64,000 nt of DNA. Source: Kribbella pittospori (GTDB lineage: Bacteria > Actinomycetota > Actinomycetes > Propionibacteriales > Kribbellaceae). Position numbers and translations under genes: made by a program. Of the stretch, positions 17,532 to 28,559 are shown one piece after another. The notes beneath the pieces were generated by a model that did not search any database, was not told the origin of the DNA, and saw only the letters and a list, made by a program, of their open reading frames with translations. The DNA lies in contig NZ_SJKB01000006.1 in NCBI RefSeq assembly GCF_004331465.1, positions 471,003 to 535,002 of the forward strand, written 5' to 3'. How positions within the stretch are numbered: position 1 is the first letter of the stretch; each line of letters opens with the position of its first letter.

Positions 17532-19604
17532 TCAGCTCGCGGTCAGCGAGGTGTCGTCGATGACGAAGCTGGTCTGCAGGGAGGAGTCCTCCTGGCCGAC
17601 GAACTTCACCGTGACGGTCTTTCCCTTGTACTGCGTCACATTGAACGTCTTCTGCACGTACGACGTGTTCTTGTTCAGGTTCGAGTACGTCGCCAGCGTG
17701 GTGGTGGTGCCACCGTCGACGATCTGCACCTTCGCCGTGTCGTACACCGTCGAGGACGTCGTCTCCGAGGTGTCGATCCGGATCCAGAACGAGAGCGACG
17801 CCGCCGTCGCCGACGCCGGGATCGCGACCGACTGGCCGACGTTCTCGGTGGTGGCGCGGCCGTTGCCCTGCAGCCAGAGCTTCCAGCTGCCGGTGCGGGC
17901 CGGACGCCCGGTGTTGTTGGTGATCGGGCCGGCGGTGCCGGTCCAGTTCACCGCACCGGACTCGAAGCCCGGGTTCAGCAGCAGGTTGTCGCCGGTGGGC
18001 GGCGGCTCGGTGCCACCACCACAGGCGGCCGCACCGGCCGGGACGGAGATGCCGCTGAAGGCGGCCTCGATGCCCTTGCACTGCGCGGAGTCGGCGCCGT
18101 ACAGCTCCTTGGCCGAGGTGATGGCGCCCTCACGAGCGTCCTTGTAGGTGCTGCCCGAGCTGAGCTTGGTGCTCAGCGTGCGGTACCAGACCTTGGAGGC
18201 CACATCGCGGCCGACACCGGTGATGGTCGCGCCGTTGCAGGCGGTGCTGCTGTGCGTCACGCCGCCGATGACCTTGCTGCCGGTGCCCTCGGAGGCCAGG
18301 TAGAACCAGTGGTTCAGCGGGCCGGACGAGTAGTGCGGGTCGGCGTTGCCGACCGAGCTGCTCCAGCAGTCGTAGCTGGCCCCGTCCTTCGACGGCTTGT
18401 CCATGTAGCGCAGCGGCGTGCCGTTGCCGTTGATGTTGATCTTCTCGCCGATCAGGTAGTCACCCGGGTCGGAGGAGTTGTTGGCGGAGAACTCGACCAT
18501 GGTGCCGAAGATGTCCGAGGTGGACTCGTTCAGGCCGCCCGCGTCACCGAAGTAGTTCAGGTTGGCGGTCGCCTCGGTGACACCGTGGCTCATCTCGTGG
18601 CCGGCCACGTCGATCGCGGTCAGCGGACGGGCGTTGCCCTGGCCGTCGCCGTACGTCATCTGGCTGCCGTCCCAGAACGCGTTCACGTACGCGTTGCCGT
18701 AGTGCACCCGGGACCGGGCGCCCTGGCCGTTGTTGAAGATGCCGTTGCGGCCGTGGACGTTCTTGTAGTAGTCCCAGGTCAGCTGCGCGCCGTAGTGCGC
18801 GTCGACACCGGCGGTCTGGCGGCTGGACGTCGAGCCGTTGCCCCAGGTGTCGTCGGGGTCGGTGAACGTGGTGCCGTTGCCGGAGGTCGCACCGTTGAGG
18901 TCGGTGGTGAAGTTGCCACCGCGGCTCGGGTCGCTCATCGTGAAGCTGCCCGACGTACCGATGCTGACGGTGCCGGAGTACATCGAGTTGCCGGTACCGG
19001 TCTTGATCTCGTCGTCCTGGGCCAGCAGGGCGCCGGACTTGGCGTCGATGAACGAGTGCAGCACCGACGGGGTCTGGTCCGGCTTGACGCCGGTGGTGAC
19101 GACCTCGTAGGCGAGCACGGGCTTGGCCGGCGTGACGAACACGACCAGCGCACCCTTGTTGCCGGTGGCCTTGAACTTGGCCGCCTGGGCACCCTTGGTG
19201 AGCGCGGCCGACTGGGACAGAGTCGGCTTGGTCGCGACACCGACGGACTTGGCGCCGAGGTTGTAGGTGACCTGGCCGATCGCCTCGCCCTTGCGCTTGA
19301 CGATCAGGTCACCCCCGACGACCTTCAGGCCGTTGTAGGTGCGGTCGTAGCGGACGTACTCGGTGCCGTCGGCGTCCTTGACCACGTCGCGGACCTTGAG
19401 CACCTCGCCACCGGCGAGTCCGAGGGCTGCGGCCGTCTGCGCGGTCTGCGCCTGTTCGGCCTGGACGGCGGCCGGCTGGTTGAAGCCGGACGCCGGAAGC
19501 GGAGCCGCGCGATTCGCGGCCCCCGCGGTCGAGCCGGTGAACGCCGTCGCAAGACCCGCTGTCGCGACGATGGCCACCGCCCCTGCTGATGTCAGTCGTT
19601 TCAA
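17532..19604 (-). CDS. Secreted M4 (thermolysin-like) metalloprotease with C-terminal beta-sandwich module
   Basis: 690 aa pre-pro-enzyme. Signal peptide (MKRLTSAGAVAIVATAGLAT), FTP/PepSY propeptide (roughly 60-210), then the M4 catalytic domain with VAGHEMSHGVTE (HExxH) and GGLNESTSDIFG (third zinc ligand Glu). The C-terminal ~150 residues repeat the module of the M28 enzyme. TTG start with GAGGAG upstream. Extracellular endoprotease that would supply peptides to the M28 aminopeptidase. Confidence 0.93.
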   Translation of the reverse strand: MKRLTSAGAVAIVATAGLATAFTGSTAGAANRAAPLPASGFNQPAAVQAEQAQTAQTAAALGLAGGEVLKVRDVVKDADGTEYVRYDRTYNGLKVVGGDLIVKRKGEAIGQVTYNLGAKSVGVATKPTLSQSAALTKGAQAAKFKATGNKGALVVFVTPAKPVLAYEVVTTGVKPDQTPSVLHSFIDAKSGALLAQDDEIKTGTGNSMYSGTVSIGTSGSFTMSDPSRGGNFTTDLNGATSGNGTTFTDPDDTWGNGSTSSRQTAGVDAHYGAQLTWDYYKNVHGRNGIFNNGQGARSRVHYGNAYVNAFWDGSQMTYGDGQGNARPLTAIDVAGHEMSHGVTEATANLNYFGDAGGLNESTSDIFGTMVEFSANNSSDPGDYLIGEKININGNGTPLRYMDKPSKDGASYDCWSSSVGNADPHYSSGPLNHWFYLASEGTGSKVIGGVTHSSTACNGATITGVGRDVASKVWYRTLSTKLSSGSTYKDAREGAITSAKELYGADSAQCKGIEAAFSGISVPAGAAACGGGTEPPPTGDNLLLNPGFESGAVNWTGTAGPITNNTGRPARTGSWKLWLQGNGRATTENVGQSVAIPASATAASLSFWIRIDTSETTSSTVYDTAKVQIVDGGTTTTLATYSNLNKNTSYVQKTFNVTQYKGKTVTVKFVGQEDSSLQTSFVIDDTSLTAS

Positions 19605-19704
19605 GACAACATCTCCTCACGGTGTGGTCGCTGTTTGGGCGCAGCGACCGAATTCAGTTGGGGACGCCGGATGTATTGGCGCAGCAGTGCCACTGCCTCA
19701 GTTG

Positions 19705-19719
19705 TGACACTGTGTGTCA
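19705..19719. promoter_or_regulatory. Palindrome in the M4 protease upstream region
   Basis: TGACAC-TGT-GTGTCA is a perfect 6-3-6 palindrome about 100 bp upstream of the protease start, with TTGACA on the minus strand at its edge. It may be an operator for growth-phase or nutrient control. The rest of 19605-19829 shows nothing else clear. Confidence 0.45.
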
Positions 19720-19829
19720 AGACGTGCGAGTTCTGTTACATCCGACTGAGGGAGGACTCTCGTCCCCAGCGGGCCCGGAGTCAAGGGATTCTTCGGAAAC
19801 GACAGGGAAAACCCGCACTGCCGTCGTTG

Positions 19830-21818
<1,989 letters not shown>

Positions 21819-21824
21819 TGCTCC

Positions 21825-21830
21825 ACCGTA
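21825..21830 (-). promoter_or_regulatory. Predicted -10 of the YyaL-like gene
   Basis: TACGGT on the minus strand, six bases before the ATG. Same geometry as other probable leaderless genes here. Confidence 0.4.
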
Positions 21831-21912
21831 GGCGGTCTGCGCTGGGCGGAGCCGCCGAGGCGGCAGACGGGCGGAATCATCCAGGCTGGATGATTCGCGT
21901 AGCGACCCGGTA

Positions 21913-21964
21913 TTCCTACTGTGACTGCTCGGAGGACCGTTCCTACTCTGACTGCTCGGAGGAC
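21913..21964 (+). repeat. Tandem 27-bp repeat containing a duplicated ribosome binding site
   Basis: The 25-bp unit at 21913-21937 recurs at 21940-21964 with one mismatch; both contain CGGAGGAC. The second copy supplies the ribosome site for the M24 peptidase, so the leader has two Shine-Dalgarno sites 27 bases apart, only the second usable. Confidence 0.8.
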
Positions 21965-21970
21965 ACCGGG

Positions 21971-23107
21971 ATGACGACGGACATCCACCGAACACCCGTG
22001 CCCTTCGTCCGGGACGACTACATCGAACGCATGAGCGGCGTCGTCGAGGACGCCGTCGGAGCCGGCCTCACCGGCGTCATCGTCGCTCCCGGACCGGATC
22101 TGGTGTGGTTGACCGGATACCAGCCCACTGCGATCACCGAACGGCTCACGATGCTTGTCCTGAGCATCGATCGCGACCCGACGCTGGTGGTCCCCACGCT
22201 CGAGCGACCCGACGCCGAGTCGGCCGAAGGTGCGAGTGCCGTCACCATGGTCGATTGGGCTGATGGATCCGACCCGTACCCGTTGGCAGGAAGCCTGCTG
22301 ACAGCAGACGGCCGGTTCGGAATCTCGGACTCGGCCTGGGCCATGCACCTGCTCGGACTGCAACGGGCGCGGCCGGCCGCGAGCTTCCAGTCGTTGAGCG
22401 ACAGCATGCCGATGATGCGTGCGGTCAAGAACGCCGGCGAACTGCAGCGTCTTGCGCTGGCAGGACAGGCGGCGGACGCGACGTACGAGGAGATCGTCAA
22501 ACTGCGCTTCGCGGGCCGGCGCGAAACCGAAGTCGCGGCCGATCTGGCCAGACTGCTGCGGGAGTTCGGTCACGAGCAGGTCGACTTCACCGTGGTCGGA
22601 TCCGGCCCGAACGGCGCCAACCCGCATCACGAGGCCGGCGAGCGAGAGATCCAGGCCGGCGACGCGGTTGTGCTCGACTTCGGCGGCCTGATGCACGGCT
22701 ACGGCTCCGACACCACGCGAACGGTCGTCGTCGGGGAGCCGAGCGCCGAGGTGCAGAAGGTTCACGACATCGTCCGCACGGCACAGCAAACGGCGTTCGA
22801 GGCCGTCCGTCCGGGTGTGCCCTGCCAGGACATCGACCGCGCTGCCCGCGCGGTCATCACAGACGCCGGGTACGGCGACCAGTTCATCCATCGCACCGGC
22901 CACGGGATCGGTGTGACCACCCACGAGCCGCCATACATGGTCGAGGGCGAAGAGCAGCCGCTCGAGCCCGGGATGTGCTTCTCCATCGAGCCCGGCATCT
23001 ACCTGGCCGGTCGCTTCGGAGTCCGGATCGAGGACATCGTCACGGTCACCGAGTCGGCCGGACAGCGGTTCAACAACACCGATCACACCATTCGGATCGT
23101 CGAGTAG
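21971..23107 (+). CDS. M24 family metallopeptidase (Xaa-Pro dipeptidase-like)
   Basis: 378 aa. Creatinase-type N-domain, then a pita-bread fold with metal ligands in VVLDFGGLMHGYGSDTTRT, HRTGHGIGVTTHE, FSIEPGIYL and the final VRIEDIVTVTE. It cleaves peptides before proline. ATG at 21971 follows GGAGG at 21957-21961. It is the first gene of a four-gene group with a permease, a small membrane protein and an M20 peptidase. Confidence 0.92.
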   Translation: MTTDIHRTPVPFVRDDYIERMSGVVEDAVGAGLTGVIVAPGPDLVWLTGYQPTAITERLTMLVLSIDRDPTLVVPTLERPDAESAEGASAVTMVDWADGSDPYPLAGSLLTADGRFGISDSAWAMHLLGLQRARPAASFQSLSDSMPMMRAVKNAGELQRLALAGQAADATYEEIVKLRFAGRRETEVAADLARLLREFGHEQVDFTVVGSGPNGANPHHEAGEREIQAGDAVVLDFGGLMHGYGSDTTRTVVVGEPSAEVQKVHDIVRTAQQTAFEAVRPGVPCQDIDRAARAVITDAGYGDQFIHRTGHGIGVTTHEPPYMVEGEEQPLEPGMCFSIEPGIYLAGRFGVRIEDIVTVTESAGQRFNNTDHTIRIVE

Positions 23108-23224
23108 AGATCTCTGATGTCAAATCCAGTACCAGCGCTGCGTCGTTGCCAAGGGGGCGATGATGGTGTCGGAACGTCAAAGCACTAGTGGATCTCTAGG
23201 ATCCTGCCGCCGGTCACCTCGGGT

Positions 23225-24697
23225 GTGGTTGCCGTGAGTTCGGCCGACGTACCTGTCGAGCCACCGGTCGTGGCCGAGGCCGCCAAGACCAAGGTTCCCG
23301 CGCGGGCGTGGATCTCCTGGGTCGCTCTGGCGATGATGACCACCAGTTCGGTCGCGAGCCTGCGGGCCGCACCGACGATGGCCGTCTACGGCCTGGCGTG
23401 CGTCTTCCTGTACCTGCTCCCCGCGATCGTGTTCCTGCTGCCCACCTCTCTGGTGTCGGCAGAACTGGCGTCGGGGTGGACAGGCGGCATCTACAAGTGG
23501 GTCTCGGAGGGACTGTCCAAACCGTTGGGCTTCCTGGCCGTGTGGTGCCAGTTCGCAATGACGATCTTCTACTACCCGAGCCTGCTCGGGTTCGTCGCGA
23601 GCACCCTCGCGTACGTCTTCAACCCCGACCTGGCCAGCAGTGGCGTCTGGACCGCCCTGGTGATCATGGTGACCTATTGGAGCGGCGTCTGGGTCTCGTC
23701 ACGCGGCACCAAGGGCGTGGCCGGCCTCGCCAGCGGCGGCCTGATCATCGGAACCCTGATCCCCGGCGTCGTCCTGGTCACCCTCGGCATCGTTTTCCTT
23801 GGCCAGGGCAACCCGTCCGCCGCGCCGATGACGGCCGACAACATCTTCCCGGTGTGGGCCGGACTCTCGAGCCTCGTCCTGATCGTCAACAACTTCCTGT
23901 CCTACTCCGGCATGGAGATGAACGCGGTTCATGTGGGGTCGTTGCGGAACCCGCCCAAGGAGTTCCCGAAGGCGATCTTCCTCGCGATGGGCATGGTGCT
24001 CTTGATCTTCATCCTGCCGGCACTCGCGATCAGCTGGGTCGTCCCGGCCGAGGAGCTGTCCCTCACCGCCGGTGTCATGCAGGCCTTCGACGCGGTCTTC
24101 GCGAACTTCGGCACGCAGTGGCTGACACCGATCGTCGGGATCATGCTGGTCACGGCATCCCTGGGCGGGATGCTGACCTGGCTGGCCGGCCCATCGAAGG
24201 GTCTGCTGCTGATCTCCCGTCAGGAAGGCTACCTGCCGCCGTACCTGCAGAAACTCAACAAGAACGGTGTGCAGCAGAACATCCTCGTCGTCCAGGGCCT
24301 CGTCACCACCGTCATTGCGCTGCTGTACGCGTTCATCCCCGATGTCTCCAGCACGTACTGGATCTTCTCGGTGATCACCACGCAGGTGTACCTGATCATG
24401 TACCTGCTGATGTTCGTGGCCGCGATCCAGCTGCGCCGCAAGTTCCCCGATCACCCCCGTGGCTATCGCGCGCCGATGCTGGTCGGCATGTGCGGCGTGG
24501 GCTTCGCTGCCTCGCTCGCCGCGCTGCTGGTCGGCTTCATCCCACCGTCGCAGTTCGAGTCCGGCAACTCGTTCGTGTACTTCCTGATCGTGGGCGGCGG
24601 GGCGCTCGGCCTCGGCCTCCTGGTCCCGTGGCTGTTCCTGAGGCTGCGTAAGCCCTCCTGGCGGCAGCCGGAGCCCGAAGGGGTGCCGGAATCATGA
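23225..24697 (+). CDS. APC superfamily amino-acid permease
   Basis: 490 aa with about 12 transmembrane segments. Early WISWVALAMMTTSSVASLRA and the YSGMEMNAVHVGSLRNPPKEFPKA loop between segments 6 and 7 are typical of the glutamate/GABA-antiporter-like APC branch. GTG at 23225 or 23234; no strong ribosome site. It would import or exchange amino acids or dipeptides for the flanking peptidases. Its last codons overlap the next start (ATGA). Confidence 0.85.
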   Translation: MVAVSSADVPVEPPVVAEAAKTKVPARAWISWVALAMMTTSSVASLRAAPTMAVYGLACVFLYLLPAIVFLLPTSLVSAELASGWTGGIYKWVSEGLSKPLGFLAVWCQFAMTIFYYPSLLGFVASTLAYVFNPDLASSGVWTALVIMVTYWSGVWVSSRGTKGVAGLASGGLIIGTLIPGVVLVTLGIVFLGQGNPSAAPMTADNIFPVWAGLSSLVLIVNNFLSYSGMEMNAVHVGSLRNPPKEFPKAIFLAMGMVLLIFILPALAISWVVPAEELSLTAGVMQAFDAVFANFGTQWLTPIVGIMLVTASLGGMLTWLAGPSKGLLLISRQEGYLPPYLQKLNKNGVQQNILVVQGLVTTVIALLYAFIPDVSSTYWIFSVITTQVYLIMYLLMFVAAIQLRRKFPDHPRGYRAPMLVGMCGVGFAASLAALLVGFIPPSQFESGNSFVYFLIVGGGALGLGLLVPWLFLRLRKPSWRQPEPEGVPES

Positions 24698-25140
24698 GCA
24701 TCCAGGAAGAGACACAGTCCGGCAGCGAGCGCAGGACCATCTACATCGTCGTTGCCGTGGTGGTTGCGATCTTGATGATCATCGGGCTGATCGCCTTCAG
24801 CTCCAAGAGGTCGAACGAGCAGGCCGAGCAGAAGGCCGACCAGTTCATCGCGGCGCTCCAGTCCGCCGGTGCGCGAACGCCCACCCGCGATCAGGTCGTC
24901 CGCGTTCTCGGCGACGACGGCGGCGCCACCTGCAACGATCCGAACAGCGCCCTCACCCGGGGCACCCTGCTGGCGCTGCTGTCCAACGGCGCAACGGGGC
25001 CGGGCATGCGTCCCGTGATCGCGGACAGCCGGGTCCTTCGCGGCCAGCTGCTGATCATCAAGATCTACTGTCCGGACGAGCTGGAGGACTTCCAGAACTT
25101 CGTCGACGATCTCAAGACGAGCGGTGTGGCGGGGGACTGA
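24694..25140 (+). CDS. Small single-pass membrane protein, unknown
   Basis: 148 aa: one N-terminal transmembrane helix (TIYIVVAVVVAILMIIGLIA, about 14-34), then an exported-looking domain with two cysteines (GATCNDPNS, KIYCPDELED). The 4-bp overlap with the permease and a 2-bp gap to the M20 gene place it firmly in the operon. It may be an accessory subunit of the permease. No family recognised. Confidence 0.7.
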   Translation: MSIQEETQSGSERRTIYIVVAVVVAILMIIGLIAFSSKRSNEQAEQKADQFIAALQSAGARTPTRDQVVRVLGDDGGATCNDPNSALTRGTLLALLSNGATGPGMRPVIADSRVLRGQLLIIKIYCPDELEDFQNFVDDLKTSGVAGD

Positions 25141-25142
25141 CG

Positions 25143-26495
25143 ATGGACCTGCGAAGCCGGATCGCGGAATTGATGCCGCAGGCACGCGACGAACTCGCCG
25201 ACCTGGTCGCCATCAAGTCCGTGGCGGATCCTCGCCAGTTCCCGGCCGAGGAATGCGAGCGCGCCGCGCAGTGGGTGCTCGAGAAGTTCCGGGAGTTGGG
25301 GTTCTCCGACGTGGAACTGCACGAGACCGCCGACGGCAGTCGCGCCGTCGTCGGGTCGCGGCCTTGCCCGGATGCGGACGCCCCCACTGTGTTGCTGTAC
25401 GCCCACTACGACGTCCAGCCGCCACTCGACGATGCTGCCTGGCGTACGCCGCCGTTCGAACTGACCGAAGTGGACGGTCGGTGGTTCGGCCGCGGGGCGG
25501 CCGACTGCAAGGGCAACATCATCATGCACCTCGCCGCTCTCCGGGCGCTCGGTGAGCAGATGCCGGTGAACCTGAAGCTCGTGGTCGAAGGATCGGAGGA
25601 GCAAGGGACCGGCGGCCTCGAGGCGTTCGTGCCCGACCATGCCGACCTGCTCCGCGCGGACACGATTCTCGTGTGCGACACCGGCAATGCGGCGGTCGGC
25701 CGCCCGGCCGCCACGGTGAGCCTGCGCGGAATGGTGAACGTGGTGGTGACTGTCGAGGCGCTCGGGTCGGAGGTCCACTCCGGCATGTTCGGCGGTCCCG
25801 CACCGGACGCACTCGCGGCACTCGTCGCAATGCTGGCCAGCCTGCGCGACGGCCAGGGCAACACGACGATCAAGGGGTTGGACAACACCCAGACCTGGTC
25901 GGGTGAGCCGTACCCGCCGGACCAGTTCCGGCACGACGCCATGGTGGTGGATGGCGTCTCCCTGACCGGGGAGGGCACCGTCTCGGACATGCTGTGGGCG
26001 CGCCCGGCGGTGACCATCCTGGGCATCGACTGTCCGCCCGTCGTCGGGTCGGCCGCGGCCATCGTGCCCAAGGCTGCGGCGCGCTTGAACTTGCGCATCC
26101 CACCTGGTGTGGACCCGGAGGAAGCCGGCACCAGGCTGATCGAGCACCTCCAGGCGACAGCGCCGTGGGGTGTCCGGGTCAGCACCGAGATCGAGGCGAC
26201 CGGAGCGCCCTTCAAGGCCGAGGTGGACGGGCCGGCGTACGAGGCCATCCGGTCGGCGATGGACGAGGCGTACGACACGCCGATGACCTCGCTGGGGCAG
26301 GGTGGGTCGATCCCACTGTGCAACGTGTTCGCCGACGTCTACCCGCAGGCCGAGCTCATCCTGATCGGCGTGGAGGAACCGATGGCACTCATCCACGCAC
26401 CGAACGAGAGTGTCGACCCGACCGAGATCGCGACCATGGCACTGGCCGAGGCGCTGTTCTTCCAGCGCTACGCGGCCGCGAGCAGTCCCAACTAG
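25143..26495 (+). CDS. M20 family dipeptidase
   Basis: 450 aa zinc peptidase. Motifs: LLYAHYDVQPP (first zinc ligand), GRGAADCKGNIIMHLAAL (bridging Asp), VEGSEEQGTGGLEAF (catalytic and ligand Glu), with the lid domain starting near VSLRGMVNV. This is the carnosinase/CNDP-like branch that cleaves dipeptides in the cytoplasm. GGGGGA precedes the ATG. It completes the peptide-use operon and is followed by a hairpin. Confidence 0.92.
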   Translation: MDLRSRIAELMPQARDELADLVAIKSVADPRQFPAEECERAAQWVLEKFRELGFSDVELHETADGSRAVVGSRPCPDADAPTVLLYAHYDVQPPLDDAAWRTPPFELTEVDGRWFGRGAADCKGNIIMHLAALRALGEQMPVNLKLVVEGSEEQGTGGLEAFVPDHADLLRADTILVCDTGNAAVGRPAATVSLRGMVNVVVTVEALGSEVHSGMFGGPAPDALAALVAMLASLRDGQGNTTIKGLDNTQTWSGEPYPPDQFRHDAMVVDGVSLTGEGTVSDMLWARPAVTILGIDCPPVVGSAAAIVPKAAARLNLRIPPGVDPEEAGTRLIEHLQATAPWGVRVSTEIEATGAPFKAEVDGPAYEAIRSAMDEAYDTPMTSLGQGGSIPLCNVFADVYPQAELILIGVEEPMALIHAPNESVDPTEIATMALAEALFFQRYAAASSPN

Positions 26496-26500
26496 AGCGT

Positions 26501-26539
26501 CCGCCGACGCCGCGTACCGGAAGACGTGCGCGTCGGCGG
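26501..26539. terminator. Terminator of the peptidase operon
   Basis: Arms CCGCCGACGC (26501-26510) and GCGTCGGCGG (26530-26539), a perfect 10-bp stem five bases after the M20 stop. Confidence 0.6.
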
Positions 26540-26577
26540 GCCGGAATGCACTGGGCCGGGCGGGACTTGAATCTGGC

Positions 26578-27114
26578 ATGGCCGTTCATCCGTTACTCGC
26601 GTCTCGGTTCAGCCCGCTCAGGTTCGACTCTGAGTCGGCCGTCACGGAAGACGATGTGGACCTGCTGCTGGAAGCTGCCCGCTGGGCGCCTTCGGCCGGC
26701 AACTCACAGCCGTGGGCCTACTTCACCGCGCGGCGCGATGAGCCGGAGCACAAGCGGATCGTGCGCCACCTCGCCGCCAGTTCGGCCCGATGGGCTCCGA
26801 GTGCGGGCCTTCTCGTCGTGACGATGGCGCACCGGTTCGTCGAGGACACGGACTGGGCATACTCCGATTTCGCGGACTACGACCTGGGCCAGTCAGTGGC
26901 CCACCTCACCCTGCAGGCACACGCGATGGGTCTCGCCTGCCGCCAGTTCCGCGCCTTCAACCTCGACGCCCTGACCGAGGACCTCTCCCCCGGCGCCGGC
27001 TGGCACATCGTCTCGATGATCGCCATCGGCCGCGCCGCCGAAGACCGCCCCCAGACCCGCGAACGCCGTACCACGTCCGACCTGCGCACCGCCCCGTGGT
27101 CAGGCGGTCTGTGA
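26578..27114 (+). CDS. Nitroreductase family protein
   Basis: 178 aa FMN-binding fold: LLASRFSPLRFD, LLLEAARWAPSAGNSQPWAYF (FMN contact region) and DLGQSVAHLTLQAHAMGLACRQF. Likely an NAD(P)H-dependent reductase with unknown substrate. ATG at 26578 begins the family N-terminus; no clear ribosome site. The 3' end overlaps copD by 15 bp, convergent. Confidence 0.82.
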   Translation: MAVHPLLASRFSPLRFDSESAVTEDDVDLLLEAARWAPSAGNSQPWAYFTARRDEPEHKRIVRHLAASSARWAPSAGLLVVTMAHRFVEDTDWAYSDFADYDLGQSVAHLTLQAHAMGLACRQFRAFNLDALTEDLSPGAGWHIVSMIAIGRAAEDRPQTRERRTTSDLRTAPWSGGL

Positions 27115-28125
27115 GAGGGCTACGGACAGGCCGAGGGTGAGGGCCATGACGAAGAGTTCGGTGCCGACGATGCGCCAGAACGGGTTGCCGCCGTCAACCA
27201 AGTCGCCGATCGCGCGGCGGCGGTGCAGCCAGGCCGCGATGATCAGGATCACGAACGCGGCGATCTTCACCAGCAGGAGAACGCCGTACGCATCCGAGGT
27301 GAGCGCGTCGGGGATCGAACCCCAGCCGCCGCCCTTCGCGGCCAGCCGCCCGGCGGCGCTGAGCAGGCCGCTCAGCAGTACGGCGATCGACGAGATCGAC
27401 GCGACCTCGTTGAACCGCTCGAGCACGATCGGGAGGCCGGTGCGGCTCGCCCGTCCGTAGCGGACCAGGCCGGCCAGTCCGCCGATCCAGGTGGTCGCGG
27501 CAATGACGTGGACGACAAGGGCCGCGCCGGCGACGACGACGTACGACTCGTTCCGCGGGTACGCCGTCAGTGCGGTCGGGACAAGGGCCGCGATAGCAAC
27601 GAGTACGCCGAGACTCGCGGCCGACGAAGTCTGGACGCGGCGGATGCCGATCGCCAGCGCGACGACCAGGATGCCGGTGATCAGCAGCGCCTTGACCTCG
27701 GGTACGCCGAGGGCGTCATCCAGCCGGAGGCGGAGCAGGTTGACGGGAGTGTCGAGCAGGATGGACGCCGTGACGATCGCGCCGGCGAACGCACAGACCG
27801 CCCAGATGATCGCCGCGTTGCTGGCGTCGCGCACGGCCCGGCGGCCCTGCACTCCGAGCGGACCGCCCTCGATCCGCAGCAGCACCACCGCGGCCAGCAG
27901 CGCACCCGCACAGCCGACGGTCGCGAAGATCGAGATCAGCCGGAACAGCGGAAGCAGCCAGCCGACGAACACCGACGGTCCGCCGATGCCACCCGTGTCC
28001 TGCGGTTCACTTCCGGCTGCGAACAGACCGATGACCATCGCCACCGAGGCGACGATCACGGCCGTCAGACCACCCGCGACCAGCCGTCCGGGCATCCGGT
28101 GCCGGGCGGCGCGGGTCGCGGTCAC
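27100..28125 (-). CDS. CopD family copper-resistance-type membrane protein
   Basis: 341 aa with eight or nine transmembrane segments. The C-terminal CopD domain shows VVHVIAATTWIGGLAGLVRYG and NEVASISSIAVLLSGLLSAAGR, then LLVKIAAFVILIIAAW. CopD proteins are linked to copper uptake or homeostasis; no CopC domain is fused here and none lies next door. Copper specificity is a family inference only. Confidence 0.82.
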   Translation of the reverse strand: MTATRAARHRMPGRLVAGGLTAVIVASVAMVIGLFAAGSEPQDTGGIGGPSVFVGWLLPLFRLISIFATVGCAGALLAAVVLLRIEGGPLGVQGRRAVRDASNAAIIWAVCAFAGAIVTASILLDTPVNLLRLRLDDALGVPEVKALLITGILVVALAIGIRRVQTSSAASLGVLVAIAALVPTALTAYPRNESYVVVAGAALVVHVIAATTWIGGLAGLVRYGRASRTGLPIVLERFNEVASISSIAVLLSGLLSAAGRLAAKGGGWGSIPDALTSDAYGVLLLVKIAAFVILIIAAWLHRRRAIGDLVDGGNPFWRIVGTELFVMALTLGLSVALSQTA

Positions 28126-28202
28126 AGAGCGAACTCGGCAGCGGCACGATTGAACACGCGCTCACTATAGGGGCGACATCAGTGGGCAGCCCACGCACGA
28201 CA

Positions 28203-28232
28203 CCATCTCGTGATAACGGTTGCACGAGATGG
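28203..28232. terminator. Inverted repeat downstream of the mca operon
   Basis: CCATCTCGTG (28203-28212) and CACGAGATGG (28223-28232) form a perfect 10-bp stem with a 10-base loop, just after the stop of the 95-aa gene and upstream of copD. It may be a terminator for mca or an operator for copD. Confidence 0.5.
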
Positions 28233-28239
28233 CGCACGA

Positions 28240-28527
28240 TCAGTGGGTTGTGTGTTCCTTGGCGTCACTCTGGGTCGGCGTCGTACCCGTCGGCTCGGCA
28301 TCGCCACCCGGGGCCGCTGAGCTGTCCGTACTCGCTGGGGCGTCGGACGGTGCTGGGGCGTCCGCACCATCGCCGTCGAAGTCGATCTTCTTCAACTGCT
28401 TGCCCATGCTGCGCCACAGCAGCACCGTGGCGGCACCGAGAGCGAGCACGATCAGCAGCGCGACCCAGCCGGGGCGCACCGAGTTCGGGTCGATCTCGGC
28501 CGCCGGAAGGAAGGTCATCACTGTCAC
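28240..28527 (-). CDS. Small membrane protein, 95 aa
   Basis: One transmembrane helix (WVALLIVLALGAATVLLWRSM), then KQLKKIDFDGDG and a low-complexity Ala/Pro/Thr/Asp tail on the cytoplasmic side. It resembles the Rv1083-type neighbour of mca in mycobacteria and lies 32 bp downstream of mca, same strand. Function unknown. An internal ATG at 28518 could also be the start. Confidence 0.75.
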   Translation of the reverse strand: MTVMTFLPAAEIDPNSVRPGWVALLIVLALGAATVLLWRSMGKQLKKIDFDGDGADAPAPSDAPASTDSSAAPGGDAEPTGTTPTQSDAKEHTTH

Positions 28528-28559
28528 GCCACCAGTCTCTCACTGTCCGCGCCCCGCCG

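Noticed and set aside
17271..19589. 772-aa plus-strand reading frame opposite the M4 protease
   Set aside because: It is the antisense of a gene with clear M4 motifs; composition (Val/Gly/Arg-rich, no motif) is that of a GC-rich shadow frame.
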